Source of the DNA: Clostridia bacterium
GTDB lineage: Bacteria > Bacillota > Clostridia > Christensenellales > UBA1242
Assembly (NCBI GenBank): GCA_028694075.1
Contig: JAQUUD010000019.1
Location: 1 to 20,596 of the forward strand
Direction: 5' to 3'
Length of the DNA stretch: 20,596 nucleotides
Shown: positions 5,265 to 20,200 of the stretch, in pieces
Position numbering within the stretch: the stretch's first letter is position 1
Layout: the number at the start of each line of letters is the position of its first letter
Notes under the pieces: generated by a model
Databases searched by the model: none
Told to the model about the DNA's origin: nothing
What the model saw: the letters and a program-made list of their open reading frames with translations, nothing else
Translations under genes and position numbers: made by a program

Positions 5265-8200
5265 ATGAAGGTTGTTTCAAGAAATAAGCCAATAACGAAT
5301 TTAATCTGCAAATTCTTTTTGCTTTTAACATTAATCACAGTTGCGGTGGTTTTTTCGGGTTGCGGTCCTTCTTATGACCAAGTTCAAATTTTGCTCTCAA
5401 ATCAGGGAAGAGATGTTACTTTATATATCCAAAATGGAGTTTCAACAACTGAAGATATTATTGTTGAGGTGCAAACTGATAATGCTAGCATAAATAAACA
5501 AGTTAATATAAGCACAGAAAGTGACAAGTTAAATGTTGTCGCCACTTATAACAATGATGGCACAACAACATTATCATTAAGCGCAAATGTTGCAAGTGTT
5601 TTAAATGGAAACGAAAGCGCTGTGTTTAAAAATGCTATGGTTAGGGTTTCAACAAAAGAAGGCGGTAAGTTTGCAAGTTTTTATGTGAGTGTTGAAATCG
5701 AAATTAATTCAATTTCTCAAACAACAGATGAAAAAGAATTATATGCAGTTAAAGGGGCTTCAACAAGTTTAGACCCTGATAAACTTTTGATATTAGAACC
5801 ACTCAATACTACTCAAAAAGATATTATTTTTTCAGTTTATACTTCAACCAGCGATGCAGTGATTTCAAACAATATTTTAACTATAAACGAAGATTATTCT
5901 GAAAGTACAATTATGATTAAGGCTGAATCTGCTTCGAATGGCGATATTTCTGCAATTTTATCCCTTGACGTTATTGAACCGCTTACTGACAGTCAAATTT
6001 CTTATTCTGCTTTTTATACAGACACCAATGAAGAAGTGGATTTGAATGGCATAGTAAAAATTGCCAAAAATATTGAAAATAAGAATTATCTAACTTTTTA
6101 TGTTTCAGTTCAAGGTGAAAGAAATGTTAATATCAATCCATATATGCAAAGTTCCTTAGCGTTGGTTTCTGACTATGCGGGCGTGGAAAGTTCTGAAAAA
6201 ACAATAAGCAATAATTCTGTAAACTATACATTTATTATCAACGCAGAAAGTTTAAGCGGAGCGGAAGTTTTGCTTTTTGAAATTTCTTATGCCGACTATA
6301 ACTACACCTTAACTTCAAAACTTTTTCATCTCGAAATTTATGATGCAATAACAAATGTTATAGTTTCGGTTGATGATGTGAGCCCAGAAACATATGATTT
6401 TGTGGTTTATGATTTATATTATAACACTTTTGGTTTAAAAATTAATGCTTCAGCATTTCCGACAAGCGTGCCAGACTCTGATAAGATTTTAATTTTAAAA
6501 TTGGGCACAAACGCTGGTGATTATCTTTTCTATAATTCGAATGGATTTGAAATAAATTTCGTTAACGATGAATATGAGTATGAAAGCGGTGAAAATATTT
6601 TTGTTAAGGCGAGGTCAGGTGCTTCTGCTGATGCTTTGTTTACAATCGCTTCAAAAACTGATGAAAATATTTATAAACAATTTAATATAAGTTCGCAAAC
6701 GGGTGCTTCAGATTTAAGTTTTTCAAATGCAGTGTCGGTGAGTAATCAATTTTATTATTATCTGACTTCCAATGATAGAATGGATAAAAAAATTGAATTT
6801 ACGGTGAACAATGCGTCTTTAAGTGACATTAGCATCGTTGGAATTGGTTACAGTTTCGAAGTTGTTATTCCGGTTTATCAGGGAACAAACAGCAATTCAT
6901 TTTATTTCTTTATCAATTCAATCAAAGATATGCCTGACGAGCACGGCACTCTTACAATTTTATTAAAAAATGGATTGTCTGCGGGGGCTAGCGTGGAAGT
7001 TTTTTCTGCTCTTGATGAAAGCCAAATTTCCTTGTCAATTCCCGGTTCACAATATAATGCATCAATAGGATATAAGGCACTTCTTTCTGACCAAACAATA
7101 AATAGTGAAAATTATAATCTTGAATTTAGCGTTGCAGTGCAAAATAATAAAAGTGTTCCTTTAAATGTGCTCTCAAACAGCAATGTGAATGTAAGTTATA
7201 CTTTTTATGATTTTATATTAGAAGAAACTGCATATGACCAGTCTTACATAGATTTTAGCAATTTTTCTGAATTAAATGGCAACACAAATTTTGAAAATTA
7301 TTTAACCACTTCTTCAATCATTCGGTCACTTTTCTTAAAAAATCTTAATGAAATATCCGCTATTGAAATTGGAAAGGTTTGGGTGAGAGCGGAAATTAAG
7401 GGTTTTGATTTAAATGAAGACGGTGTTAAAGTTGAAAAATCATATTATTTTTATTTCTTAGTTGAAGTTTATAATCCAGTTAATACATTTGCGCTTTCCA
7501 AATCGGCAATTACTTTATATTCAAAAGAAAGTGTTGGTGATTCACATTTAACAAGTACTTTCGAAACATTGTCAGTTTTGTTAAATGCGGACGCAACTTA
7601 TAATAACATTGTGTGGACAAATTCTTATGCTGATTTTGCTTACGGCGAAAATACAATGAGTTATTCCTTAAACAATTTAAATATTTTTACTTTTACAAAT
7701 AACACAAATAACATTTTGATTGAAGCATTCAGCACTCTTGAAAGTTATGACTATTTAGGTCAAACATATTTCAATTATGCAAATTCCCGAGGTTTTACTT
7801 TTGTTGCAAAAATTACTGAATTTGGCAAGGTTACTTCAATCAGTTTAAAACTTACAATAAGAAAAGCCGAACAAGTTAAAAATATTGTTGTTGATAATCT
7901 TAATGTTGATAACGGTGTTTATCTTGAACTTGATTATAATAATGATATAAATTATTTGATAATTGCAAGGGCAGACAATGGCACGGGCAATGTAAAACCT
8001 TTAAGCAGTAATCTTATTTATGAGTTTATGCCTGACGGCTCAACTTCGCCTAACTTGCTTTCAATAGATAGAAACACAGGGTGGATAACAATAAGGAAAG
8101 AGCAAACAGCGGGCGGTTTTGGCGTTATTCGTGTGGCACCAGCGGATAGATTTATTAATGGTCAATATGTTGCGGGAGATATTGATGTCGCTGTTTATAT

Positions 8201-11200
8201 CCGCATTACCGTTGCAGATGGTCGTTCAAGAGAAACCGCATATCGAATTGCTGAATTTTCTGATATAACTAATTCATTATTGCATTATATTTTATTGAAT
8301 AATGTGGAAATTAATAGCGAAGATGAATATGGCATATTTGAAACTTTCAGTGGTGGACTATATGGCTCTGTAAATCCGGGGGCATATGTTTCAACAATTA
8401 TCACAAATAAAACATTATTTAAAACATTAACAGAAACAGCGATTGTCGAAGATTTAATAATTTGTGGAAATATCAGCCAAAGTTATAGCGGATTTGTTGC
8501 TGAAATAAATAATGGAAAAATAAAAAATGTGACAGTGGATACAAACACTCAAGGCGGTGTTTATTCGGCAAGTTCGCTGACAACTGAAGGATATGAATAT
8601 GCAGGCGGAATTGTCGGCGAAAATTTAGGGCAAATTGAATACTGTAATTTTTATGGCAAAATAACCGCACCTCAAAGCATTGTGGGTGGAATTGCCGGCT
8701 TAAATCAAGGCACTATTTCTTATAGTACAGTGGAGTTTTATAATTTCTCTGACGGATATGCAAGCATTGAGGGCGGAAATTATGCCGGCGGGCTTGTCGG
8801 CGAAATGACAGACGGAATTCTTGAATATAGTTATGTTTATTCATATGTTAGCACCGGTGAAGCGGAGGGCCCTAAAAACTATATGAATTTAGATATTTTG
8901 TCCGGTGTGGTTGTCGGCACACTTGCGGGGCTTCATTCAGGCGGATATATTAATGTATGCTTTGCTTATATTAATGATTTAGATTTGTTAATTGGACAAA
9001 CGGCAGTTGCCAGTGAAGGCACTGTTGAAAACGCTTATTTAATTTATAACATCAGCAATAGTATTTTATCAGCAAAATATGTATATTATGGCACACCAGA
9101 TTATAATTATAACAACATAAATAGTGATGCAATTTGGAACAGTGGAACAGTTGGCATTAATAACGGTTACCCTTATTTTAAGGCGATTTTGCAGGCAAGT
9201 TCAACTTCATCAGTTAGCTCAACCTTAAATGAAAATTTAAGCAATATGATATCGGTTGAAGGAAAGTCGGTTGTGTTTTATTATCAAGCAACGGCAGTAC
9301 TTACAAAGCAAGAACTGACAGTTATAACCGCTTTAAATACAATTTCATTCTCATCACTTTTGGGAACATCAGATGTTGCCGGCATAAGAGCAATATCAAG
9401 CAACAATTCAATAATAAACACTTATTCAAATGGTATTGTAATGAATGGTGTGGGAACTGTGACTTTAACAATACTTTCTAAATATGATTATTCAATATCT
9501 AAAACCTTTGTGATTTATGTGATTTATCCAACATTCAATTTTAAGTTGTCATATGATAATAATCAATTTGATAATGGTTCAGTTATTAATTCAAAATTGA
9601 ATACATCACTCGTTCTTCACGGAAGTGTCGCGGAGCAGGTGCTTTTGGTGGACCGCAAGGTTAATTTAGTTACAAACAACTTAAATGTTATCTTTAACAG
9701 TTATGCTTCTTATATAACCGGAAACGGAATGGGCGGATTTGTTTTTGATAGTCAAAGAATTTATGACAATACAGGCTTAACTGAAGTTCAAATTGATTTT
9801 ACATTAAGATTAAATGCTTTACCGACTGATTATACTTATTCGACATCAGCATCATCAGAATTAATTGATATTAACAGTATAATATTTGATTATTATAGCA
9901 ATTATTTCATTTTAAAAATGTATAAAGGTGCAGACAGGATTATTTTAACTTCTTCCGATGCAGAAATTGAGCCAAGCGATATTTATAACTTTGAAGCATA
10001 TGTCTTTTCTGATATGGCTTTTGGCATTGAAGATGGGGTTTTTAATGGCGAAGGTTTGGGCATAAATGTTTTTGACATTAATAATTTGGATAGTGCTTAT
10101 GAAATTTTAAACACTGAAATAAATTCAGATACAAATTCAGTTTCATATTATGTTGGGCAAAATCAAACTGTAATGCTTGTGATAATCGTAAAACTTATTA
10201 GAACCGTATATTATTTATCCAGTATAGATTTGAGCAATCAAACCTTAGATGAGGGGCTTGCGGTTTATTATCAGCATCAATTCGAAATAGCAGTTACAGT
10301 TGCTGATAGTTATAAAAATTATAACTTTAATAATAAACAATATATAATTCAGATTTTTGCGTTGTCGTCAATGGAGAATGCTGAGAATTATAATTCCAAC
10401 CTTGTTTATCAAGATTTTAATTTAACTGTTAAATCTCAGTCCGTTTTAAGTATCAATTCAAATCATTATCCGATAAACTCCAAAACTTCACTGGTTGTAA
10501 ATGATAAAAATGTGATTTATTATAATTATCAAAAGCAAAGTAGTAGTGTTTTAAATCCGGGCGGAGAAGGGCTTTTGGTTATTGACTTATATCCGGTTTA
10601 TGCAAGTTTTGATTATTTAACCGTAACTTATCAGTCATCTATTATCGGTGATTATCAGTTAAGGCTTGCTTTAATGAGCAAACAAGGCGATAATTCTTAT
10701 ATTAAAAACACAAAAGATTTTACTAATTTAACAAACGGAATAAGAATAAATAACACATATCTTTTTGACGAATTTAACTCAGTTTCTCTCACAAGTTTAT
10801 ATCTAAGCACTTTCATATCAGAATATATTGACAGAGATTTGGTTTTCACAATTACAATAACCGCTTATAATAGTAGCGATGACCAAATTGGCGTTTCAAT
10901 TTCATCTAATTTAATTGTTCAATACTTAAAAGGTGCAAGCGTTAGTGTGCAGGATTCTGACGGGCAAGTGCTAAATTCTGTTGTGCGTGGCGCAACCGAA
11001 TATCTTGTTGTTGTCGTTGACAGCGAACAAAGTTTGGGCTCAGTCAACTTTAAAGGTTGCAGATTTACACCAGATATGAATAACATAATTTCTCATTCAA
11101 ATTTCACTGAAATAATCAGTTCGGAAAATGGGACAAAAACATATAGCGCTACACTTAATATAGGTACAGGATTATTACTTGAAAATGATTCAAATTATTT

Positions 11201-14200
11201 CACGATTGAAGTTACAATCTCGTGGATTGTCAATGGAAAAATGCAAACAAAAACAACTGCTTTAAACATTGGTGTTTTAGATTTTTCAATTGAATCCATA
11301 TTGATTAAAACTGATAAAATAGATAAAACGGCATTCTCGGGTTATATTGGCATTGAGTCAAGTTTAAGATTTGATTTTGAGGTCAAAGACTTTTTAACGC
11401 CAAGTCAATTTGTTAATCCGGCATTGCAAGAATTTTATGAAAATTGTTATTATAAAGATGAATCCGGATTAAATTCATTCGGTGATTATATTGTCAACTA
11501 TGAATTTGAAAACATCGGCAGTTTCATTGGAAATTTATATTATGTAAACGGAAATAATCATTTACAGGTGTTAAATTCAAATGGCACTTTTGCATCAAAT
11601 AATTATTTCACCTTCTTATTAGATGATGACGGCATAATAAAGGTTGTGGGTAAGCGTTCGGGAAGTGTGTCTATGCTTTTAAGTATTCCAGTTAAACTTC
11701 CAAGTTTCAATCAAAATTTAATACAATATATTGATTTTTATTTCACAATTAACATAGAACTTTATAGCGATGAAGACACCCCGTTGATAATTGACAGCGA
11801 AGATGCGTTTTACAGCGCTTTGGAAGGCGAAGATGCACAAAATTATATTTTAATGTCTGATTTGTTCCTTTCAGAGTATACTCCTTATAACACAACGGGA
11901 ATTGCAAGTTTAGACGGAAACAACTGTGTTATCAATATATTGAGTTGGAATTTAGAAACGGAAGGCAATTCATTAAAACTGGCACTTTTCAATAATGTTT
12001 CAGCGGATACAACCTTGAAAAATATTATTGTCAATACTTATCACGCGAGTTCAATTTTGGTTGATACGACGCAGTATAGCAACATTGAAGTTGCAGGCTT
12101 TGCAATAAAAAACGAAGGTATAATTTACAACTGTCAAGTCGTGGCATATAAGGCTGTTTATTCAATGCCAAATACTGCTTTGCAGGGCTTAAATGTTAGT
12201 TATACAATAGGACAGATTGATGCAAGTAAAACTTCTAGAGTTGCGGGTTTTGTGCTTGATAATAATGGCTCAATAACAAACAGCAGAGTGGGCGGTTTGA
12301 CCTTGGAATTTGCTTTGTCCGGCGTAAAAGAATTATCGTCGTTTAACCTTGTGGCACAAGGAGATATTGCGGGCTTTGTTTATACCAATAACGGCAACAT
12401 TGCAAGCAGTTATTTCAGCAATGGAACAATAACAAATAACACTTCAAGCGGTACAGTAACATTCACAGCCGGTTTTGCAGGTATAAATAATGGCAGTATT
12501 CAAATTTCTTATGCAAAAGGTGTGGGACAAGACGAATTTAGTTTGTCAGATGGTGGTATAAGCACAGCAAGCATAAGCGCGGGCTTTATTTATAACAATA
12601 AGGGCAATGTTGGCGATTGTTATTCAAACATTATTTTAACAACAGCAAATAATGCAACAAAAACTGAATATGCAAGCGGAAGACTAACTTCCGGATTTGT
12701 CTATAACAACGAAGGCAAAGTTGAAAGATGTTATACAGCATCAAAAATTGAAGATGCAAAAACAACTCAAATGAATTTTGTCGGAGTGGATAACTTTGGC
12801 GAAATGAAAAACACCGGAACAATATCAAACAGTTATTATTTCAATATTGCTTCAGATTTAGATGATGCTTATGCTAGTAGCGACAGCAACATTTCAGTTA
12901 AACGAATAGTAGAGCCAGATTTGTCTGAGAATTTCTACGGTTTAACTTTTGCTGATTCTTCTGAGTCATTAAATGGCGTTTGGTATATTTCAACCACAGG
13001 GCCGGAACTTGTCAGTGCAAATCAAATTGCAGTTTCAAGCCGTTATCTTGCTAATATTGAAAGAGATGAAACAACCGGTGCATTGGTTTCTTATTCGTTG
13101 CCTTATACTGAAAATTATGAATATGGCAGTGTGCTTAATCCGATTATTATCCGCAATGCTTATGAATTTGACCGTGTTTTTGGCGGAAGCAATTTGAGCA
13201 CAGGCACTGCAATTGCTAATTATTATAATTTAACTCAAAAAATAGTATTTGGCAATTATAGAGTTGTTACAAATATCAATCTTTCTGATTTGTTAACCGA
13301 TGATGTAAGCGGTGTTAAAATCAATTCAAGCAATATGATGCTTTCCGGCGGTATGTTGGACGGAAATATGTTCACTTTAAAAGGGCTTGAACTTGTTGCT
13401 AAGGTTGAAACAACTGTTAAAAATTATGGTATGTTTGCAGGGCTTGAAAACAATGCAATAATTATGAATTTGCAAGTTGAAGTTATTGGAGTAAGTGCGG
13501 TTACTGTTCAAAATGTTGGTGCAGTTGCTGGCTCTGTTAATAATTCAAAACTTGTTAATCTTGTGCTTTATAGCGGAAACACTGGCGAGCCTGCAGATGT
13601 TGTCGGAAATAATATGGTTGGCGGAGTTGTTGGTAAGGTTGTTGGCGAAAGCGAAATAAAAAATATAACAGCAACAAGCATAAGTGTGGTTGCAAACCAT
13701 GTCGCAACAGGCACTTCTCAAAGATATAATCGTGATGAAACGACAACTAACCGCGTGAACTCAAATATTTCATATTCGGGCGGTATTGCTGGAATTGTTG
13801 ATATTTATGACAATGACAATAAATTTAGTCTTGCTCATAATGCTCGGCTCATAAATCCGCAACTTGCCTTTTTAACTGTTAACGGCAGTATGCGAATAAG
13901 CGGTTCTTCCGTGGGCGGTATAACAGGATATCTTGGACCGCAATCTTTAATTAAAGATGCAACATTTGAACTTTCAATAGACAAAAATCAAAAACTTATC
14001 GCCTATAATTTCTCTGCTGGCGGTATTGTCGGCGAATGTTATGGCGACCTTGATATGGTGCGAACACAGCACGAATATGTGCTTCAGACATTGATTGAAG
14101 ATAGTGTATCTGACTATTATTCAAATCCTGCTTCAACCACAGTTGAACGTGGCAATTTAAGTTTGTTTGAACACGAAGAAACCGGAAAATATTCGCCAAA

Positions 14201-17200
14201 ATATATCGGGGGACTTGTCGGCGAACTTATAACGGGAAATATTTCTCATTCATATAGCAAACTTCCAGTCAGAAACACGCGAGCAACTTATGCAGGTGGA
14301 GTTGTTGGTGCAATAACTTTTGCAGAAAATAGTTCAATTAATAACATAAACTTTTATGAAGTATATACTTTTAGTGATGTTTTTGCACAAGCAGGTAACG
14401 GAGGAATTGCTGGATATATTGACCAAACGAGAACACTGAGTTTTGATAAGGTTAATGCAGTTAATTATTGGACATTACATAAAAATGCATTAGATGATAC
14501 TTATTACTTGCCGGATAGTTATTATGATATTTTTGCAATGACAGGAACTAAAAACATTGTAGCCCAATATTTAGAAGACATAGTGTTAAATAACGATAGC
14601 GATATATCAATTAAAAGCGGTTTTTCAAATTATACATTGCCTGTTATAACCCAAGAAATTCACAGCGATGATGTTTTTGCAATGTCGCAAATTGAATTTA
14701 ATTATAACGGTCAGTATAACGAAATAAATGTTAAAAAATCATATGCAAGTTTAGGTTCAAACAATTTCTTTGAAATAATTGATGAAAATGTGCAGTCGAT
14801 TATTCCGCTTTTTGAATATTATGGTGCTCAGCAAAGCGGAAGCGAAATGGACGCATATTTCCGCAATTCTGAATGGGACCCAAATTATTGGAAAAGATAT
14901 CAAAGCGATATGCTTCCAAGCCTCATTACATCAGCAGAAGTTAACATATTTTATATTATTGTTGCCGAAGATTTAATGAATATGGTTTATTATCCAGATG
15001 CAACATTTATTGTTATTGGAAAAGACGGCAACGGCATTGTTAAAGTTGGAAATTATATAAACAATACCGGCTGGTCATTAAATAATTTCTCAGGCGTTTT
15101 GAAAGGGTATGATGACAGCGGAAATTATGGTTTTGATTTTGAAGATTATTCTTTAACTTTCATAAATTCCACATTGACTGGCTCAAAAATTTATAACCTT
15201 ACAATAAAAAATATTGGCTCTTCGAATTCGCCGGATTATCAAGAAGGCATTGGCTCTTTCATTGGCTCTGCTCTTAATACAGGGTTTGAAAATTTGAATT
15301 TCGTCAAGTGCTTATTATATTCATACGCAAACAATGATAATAGCAATATTGGTCTGCTTTGCGGGCATATAAACGGCGGTTACACTTCAAACATTTCATT
15401 TGAAGACTGCTCAGTTAATGTTTTTGCAATGGAAGAGATTGACACTTTGAATGTTGGGCTTATGGCGGGGCTTATAACATCGCCAGCAAACGGATATATG
15501 CAAATTTCTGATATTACGGCTTATATGTCAATCGGCAATGTGAATTCATCATATTATAATCGAGTTACAATAAATGTGAGTGAAAACCAAGTTGATAACA
15601 TTAATTCTGGAACAATAGCAGGTTGCGTTGATGGTGCAGTATTCTTGAATTATTCTTCAAAAACAGTGTTAGAGAATAGAACAAAAAATCTTGGGGTTTC
15701 AGACACCGCCGGATATGTTTTTAGTCCTGACACAGTTTCGGGCGTGCATTATTACGGCGTAGTGCTTGATATAACAGGCTCAGGTACAGTTACTAATTAT
15801 AACGCCGGCATTGGCTTTGGAGTGGCTAATGTGCTTAATCTTTCATATTTAAGAAATACATCATCACTTAAAGTCGCCGGTGCAATAATTTCAACCGGCT
15901 CTGTGTCGGTGGATAATGCTGTGCTTGGTGGATATGTGGGCAAGTCGCTTGTAAGTTCGGTTATAACTAACGGCTCAGGCTCAGCCGGAAATTATATGTA
16001 TGTTGACTGTGATATAAAATTCACAGCGGGCGCGACAACTGCGGGAATGCTCATCGGTCAAGCAAACAATATTTATGCTTTGCAAAATGTCGACACTTAC
16101 GGCACAATCAATGTAAATTCCTTGGCTTCGGCATCTTATATCGGCGGAATTGTTGGCGTTCTTAATTCGGATTTAGATTTGAAAAATTGCATCAGTAGAA
16201 CAACAATCAATTTTGTTGACGACATTAATTATGATTGTGTAATTGGTGGATTTATTGGGTTTATTGCATCGCCGAATAGCAATGTTTCAATCGGTGAAGA
16301 TTTCTTTGCAAGCAAATATTTAGGCACAATGACAATAACTGCTAATAACCTTTATGTTGGCGGAATTGTTGGCGCCGTGAATGCCTTAATAATGGGAGAG
16401 CCTAATTCAAATGCAGGCATAACGATAAACAGTGCAGTTTTTGGTGGAAAAATAATTATCAACGAAACCAATCAAGCATATGTTGGTGGAATTGTCGGTG
16501 CGACAAATTATAACGACGGAAACGGGGAAAGCAATAAGCTTATTGAAAACTGTTTTGCCTATGGCGACATATATATTAATGAAGATTTTACGGATAACGA
16601 AGAGAGTACTTATGCCGGCGGAATCATTGGCAGAGGCTCTGGTGCAACGCTTGTAAACTATAATTTCAGTGGTTTGACCGTTTACACAAAATATACGCAA
16701 ACAGAAAGTGCATTAACGGTTAATGCGGTCGTAGGCTCAGCAAACGGCTCAGAAACTGAAAATGAATTAACAAATTTTTATTCACATCAGTTGAGTTTAT
16801 GCTTGGATAATAGTGGAATTTTGGCTGAAAATATTTATTACTATAAAAAAGAAACAAGCGGAAGCAAAACATTATATGAAAATGCTATACAACTTTATTT
16901 AAACAGACTTAGTGCGTATGATTTAGAGCGGGAAGCAAAACCAGGCTCAAAACTTTCGCCATATAGTATAACCAACGCATCATATTCAAGCATTTCTTCT
17001 AAGTTTGCTGATGCAGAGCAGTCAAGTATCAAATATTTTGTTATAACCGAAGATTTAAATACTAATTTAATGGCAGAAGTACAGTTATATAAAAGTTTTG
17101 TTATGGGCGATGGCTATTCAGTTAGAACAACAAACAGTGCAGTTTTCTCAATTGTTGATGGAAACAGCACGGTTACAGGTTTTGCCGTTAAAGCACAAAT

Positions 17201-20200
17201 AAACTCAAATTCAACAAATTATTATTCAAGTGGTGGTTCAACATATAACGGCGGTGGCACGCTTGCAAATATCAATAACGGCTTTGTTTATTCCTGCAAT
17301 GTGAACGAACAAACAAGTGCTAAAAACTTTGGTGTATATGGGCTTGTTAACACAAACAGTGGAGCATCAGTTTATATAGGCGGGTTAATCGGAGTTAACA
17401 CCGGTTATGTGTCTGATTGTTATGCGAACCTTGATGTTGCAGGTGTTTCTACAACTGGTGGATTTGTTGGTATTAACTTGGGTGTTATCAGCCACTCATA
17501 TTCTAATGGAACAACTTGTTCAGCGGGCAGTCCTTATTCATTTGCGTTAAATTCAGGCTCAGGCTCAATTTATTATTGTTATACAGTTTCAACTCCATAT
17601 AGTGTAACAGTTGACGCGTCATATGATGTTGAAATTTCTGAAATCGGTTCATTATATCCATTTGGCTCAGGCTTGATTGAAGGCTGTGTCTTTGATATTT
17701 TTGCGGTCAACTGCTTAAACGAAATTGGTAGAAGCACAACCGACAAAATGGCAGTGGCTGATGTGTTTAACACATTGCCGAATTCAACAGAAGAAACATC
17801 ACGAAAAGTATTTTTAGTAAATGAAGACAATATTAATGATAAAGCAGAAGTAAAATTTGGTTACGATTATGCAAATAATAATGGATATTTGAGTTTTGTT
17901 GGCTCTGCTTATTCAAGTTTATCTTATATGAAAGACTTGGGCACTGGCACGGGCTTAACCGAAGCAACCGCGATTGAAATTCCAAATGTTGGCAAGTTGC
18001 AACAAATAAATGACACCTTGCAGTCTTATAACTATGTTTTAGTTAGAGATATAATTAGCACTTCAGAAATGATAAGTGCCGATGTTGATGTTGACATAAC
18101 TAACTGGAAAGCAATTGGAACTTCTGATAATGAGTTCAGTGGAACCATTACAGGACAGTATAATAATACTGAAAGCCATTCAATATCTGGCTTGGCGCTT
18201 GGCAATTCAGATGATTATAACAGTGTTTTTGGCTATGTTATAAATGCCGAAGTTTCTTACATCGAACTTAATGAAGTTACAATTACATCGGGTTCAAGTT
18301 ATTCAGCAGGTTTTATCGCTGATGCAAGAAATGTGGAAATTTCAAATATTACAATTGGCTCAGTAACAATAAGTGGAGAAGCTGATTATATGGCGGGCTT
18401 TATTGCAAGCGGACAAAATGTTGCAATTTCAGATGTCAATTTGGGAGCAGTAATTTTAACTTATGGTGCAAGCAGTCAGGCTTATTTAGGGGGCTTTGCT
18501 GGAAATATAACCGGATCATCAACAATCACTGATTGTGTCGTTGGAGCAGTTAGCATTGAATATGCAGGAGGAAGCGCAAGCAATGCGAGCCATTTGGGCG
18601 GACTTGTTGGAAAAGTATCGGGCGTTGTTGAATTAAGTAATTGTGATATAAACGGGACTGTTGATTTGAAGTATAATTCAGTCGGGGGGTCTTTCGTTGG
18701 CGGAATTGTCGGCTTAATGCAGGGAAATTCAACTGATGATTCAGTTGTTTCGGGAACTGATATAAGTGGAAATGTAAGTATAAGCAACACACAAAAAGTC
18801 AATTCTTCAAGAATAGATTGTTTCGGTGCAATAGCAGGCAGTTCAAATAATGCAAACTTCAATAGCATAACTCTAAGTGGAAATAAAAACACATTTACAA
18901 ATAATATTGGTGCGTGCTATATGGGCGGTTGGATTGGCGAAGTAAACGCAGATACGAGTTTTAATTTCAGTACAATATCCATTTTGAGTGGTGGTGCAAG
19001 CAATAATGAGTTTAATGTTGATAGCACAAATACGGCAAGTGCTGATAGTTATATTGGTGGGGTTTTTGGAAAAATCAGCGATTTAACATTACAGCCAGCA
19101 TCAATTTATAATGTTCCGAAAAGCGTAATAAATTATGAGTCAACAAATTGTAACCCTTATATTGGTGGTTTCGCAGGAACAATTAATGCAACAACGCTTG
19201 AAAATATTGGAGTTACTTTTGCAAGTGACCAAATAGAATTTTATTCAACTTCTGCTGTAAATTTTGGCGGAATTGCAGGCTCGGCAAGTGGAGCAAGTTC
19301 AATTTCGAATTGCACAGTTTCTTATGCAGATGGCACTTTTGCATTTTCAATTTCTGAAAAAATAGAAGAATTGCAAATAGGGGGAGTTGTTGGAACAACC
19401 ATAGGTGAGTTTACAATTTCAGGTTGTGATATTTCCAGTTTTGATATAGACAATTTATATGTTGGCTCGGGTGCAGTCGGCGGTTTAATTGCTAAAGCAA
19501 ACAGTAAAGTGGAAGTGTCAAATTGTTCGTTTAAAAACAGTACAATAGAGGTCAAAGCAACAGGCGAAGTGTCTTTGGGCGGATTTATTGGAAAATTAAC
19601 TTCAACAGATTCAATGTCATTATTTAACAAAAATGAAGGTGATATTTGTGAAAGCGATAATATTAAATTAACGGTTACAGAAGGCACAACTGCAAATATT
19701 GGCGGTATGATTGGTTACGCAAGCGGACAGGCAACATTAAAAAATTGCATTATTAAAGGTGCGACTGTTCCAACTGATACTAATGGCACAATATTAAAAT
19801 TCACTGCTTCTGAACAAGGTTCATCAAGCAGTTATATTGGCGGAATAATCGGGAATTCTTCGGGAAGTGTCGCTGATGGAATAATATTTGAAACTTGTGA
19901 AGTCACTCAGAATTGCAATTTGAGTTCTGAAAATCAACCAAGCACAGCAAGTAGCGTACATATTGGCGGAATTGCTGGCAAAATATCAAACTCTAAAGTA
20001 GGAAATAAAAACAAAGTTACAAATTTCTATTCCACTTATAGTGATAACGGGACAATATATCTTGGCGGAATTGTTGGCAAGGCAGAAAACAGCAATATTA
20101 GTGCTGTGGACAGTGCCAATTTAATTCAGGCAACAAATCTTAGATTGATTTTGGCATCTGGTGATGTAAATTACACTACAACATCAGGTTCGGGTTATGT

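Noticed and set aside
8473..19687. Short ORFs on both strands inside the giant gene (for example 8473-8670, 12631-12828, 16407-16700, 17579-17830, 18482-18892 and 19322-19687 on minus; 12973-13197 and 14779-14976 on plus)
   Set aside because: They are shadows of the long plus-strand frame; they lack RBSs, and the minus-strand ones show low-complexity composition produced by reading GLUG repeats backwards.
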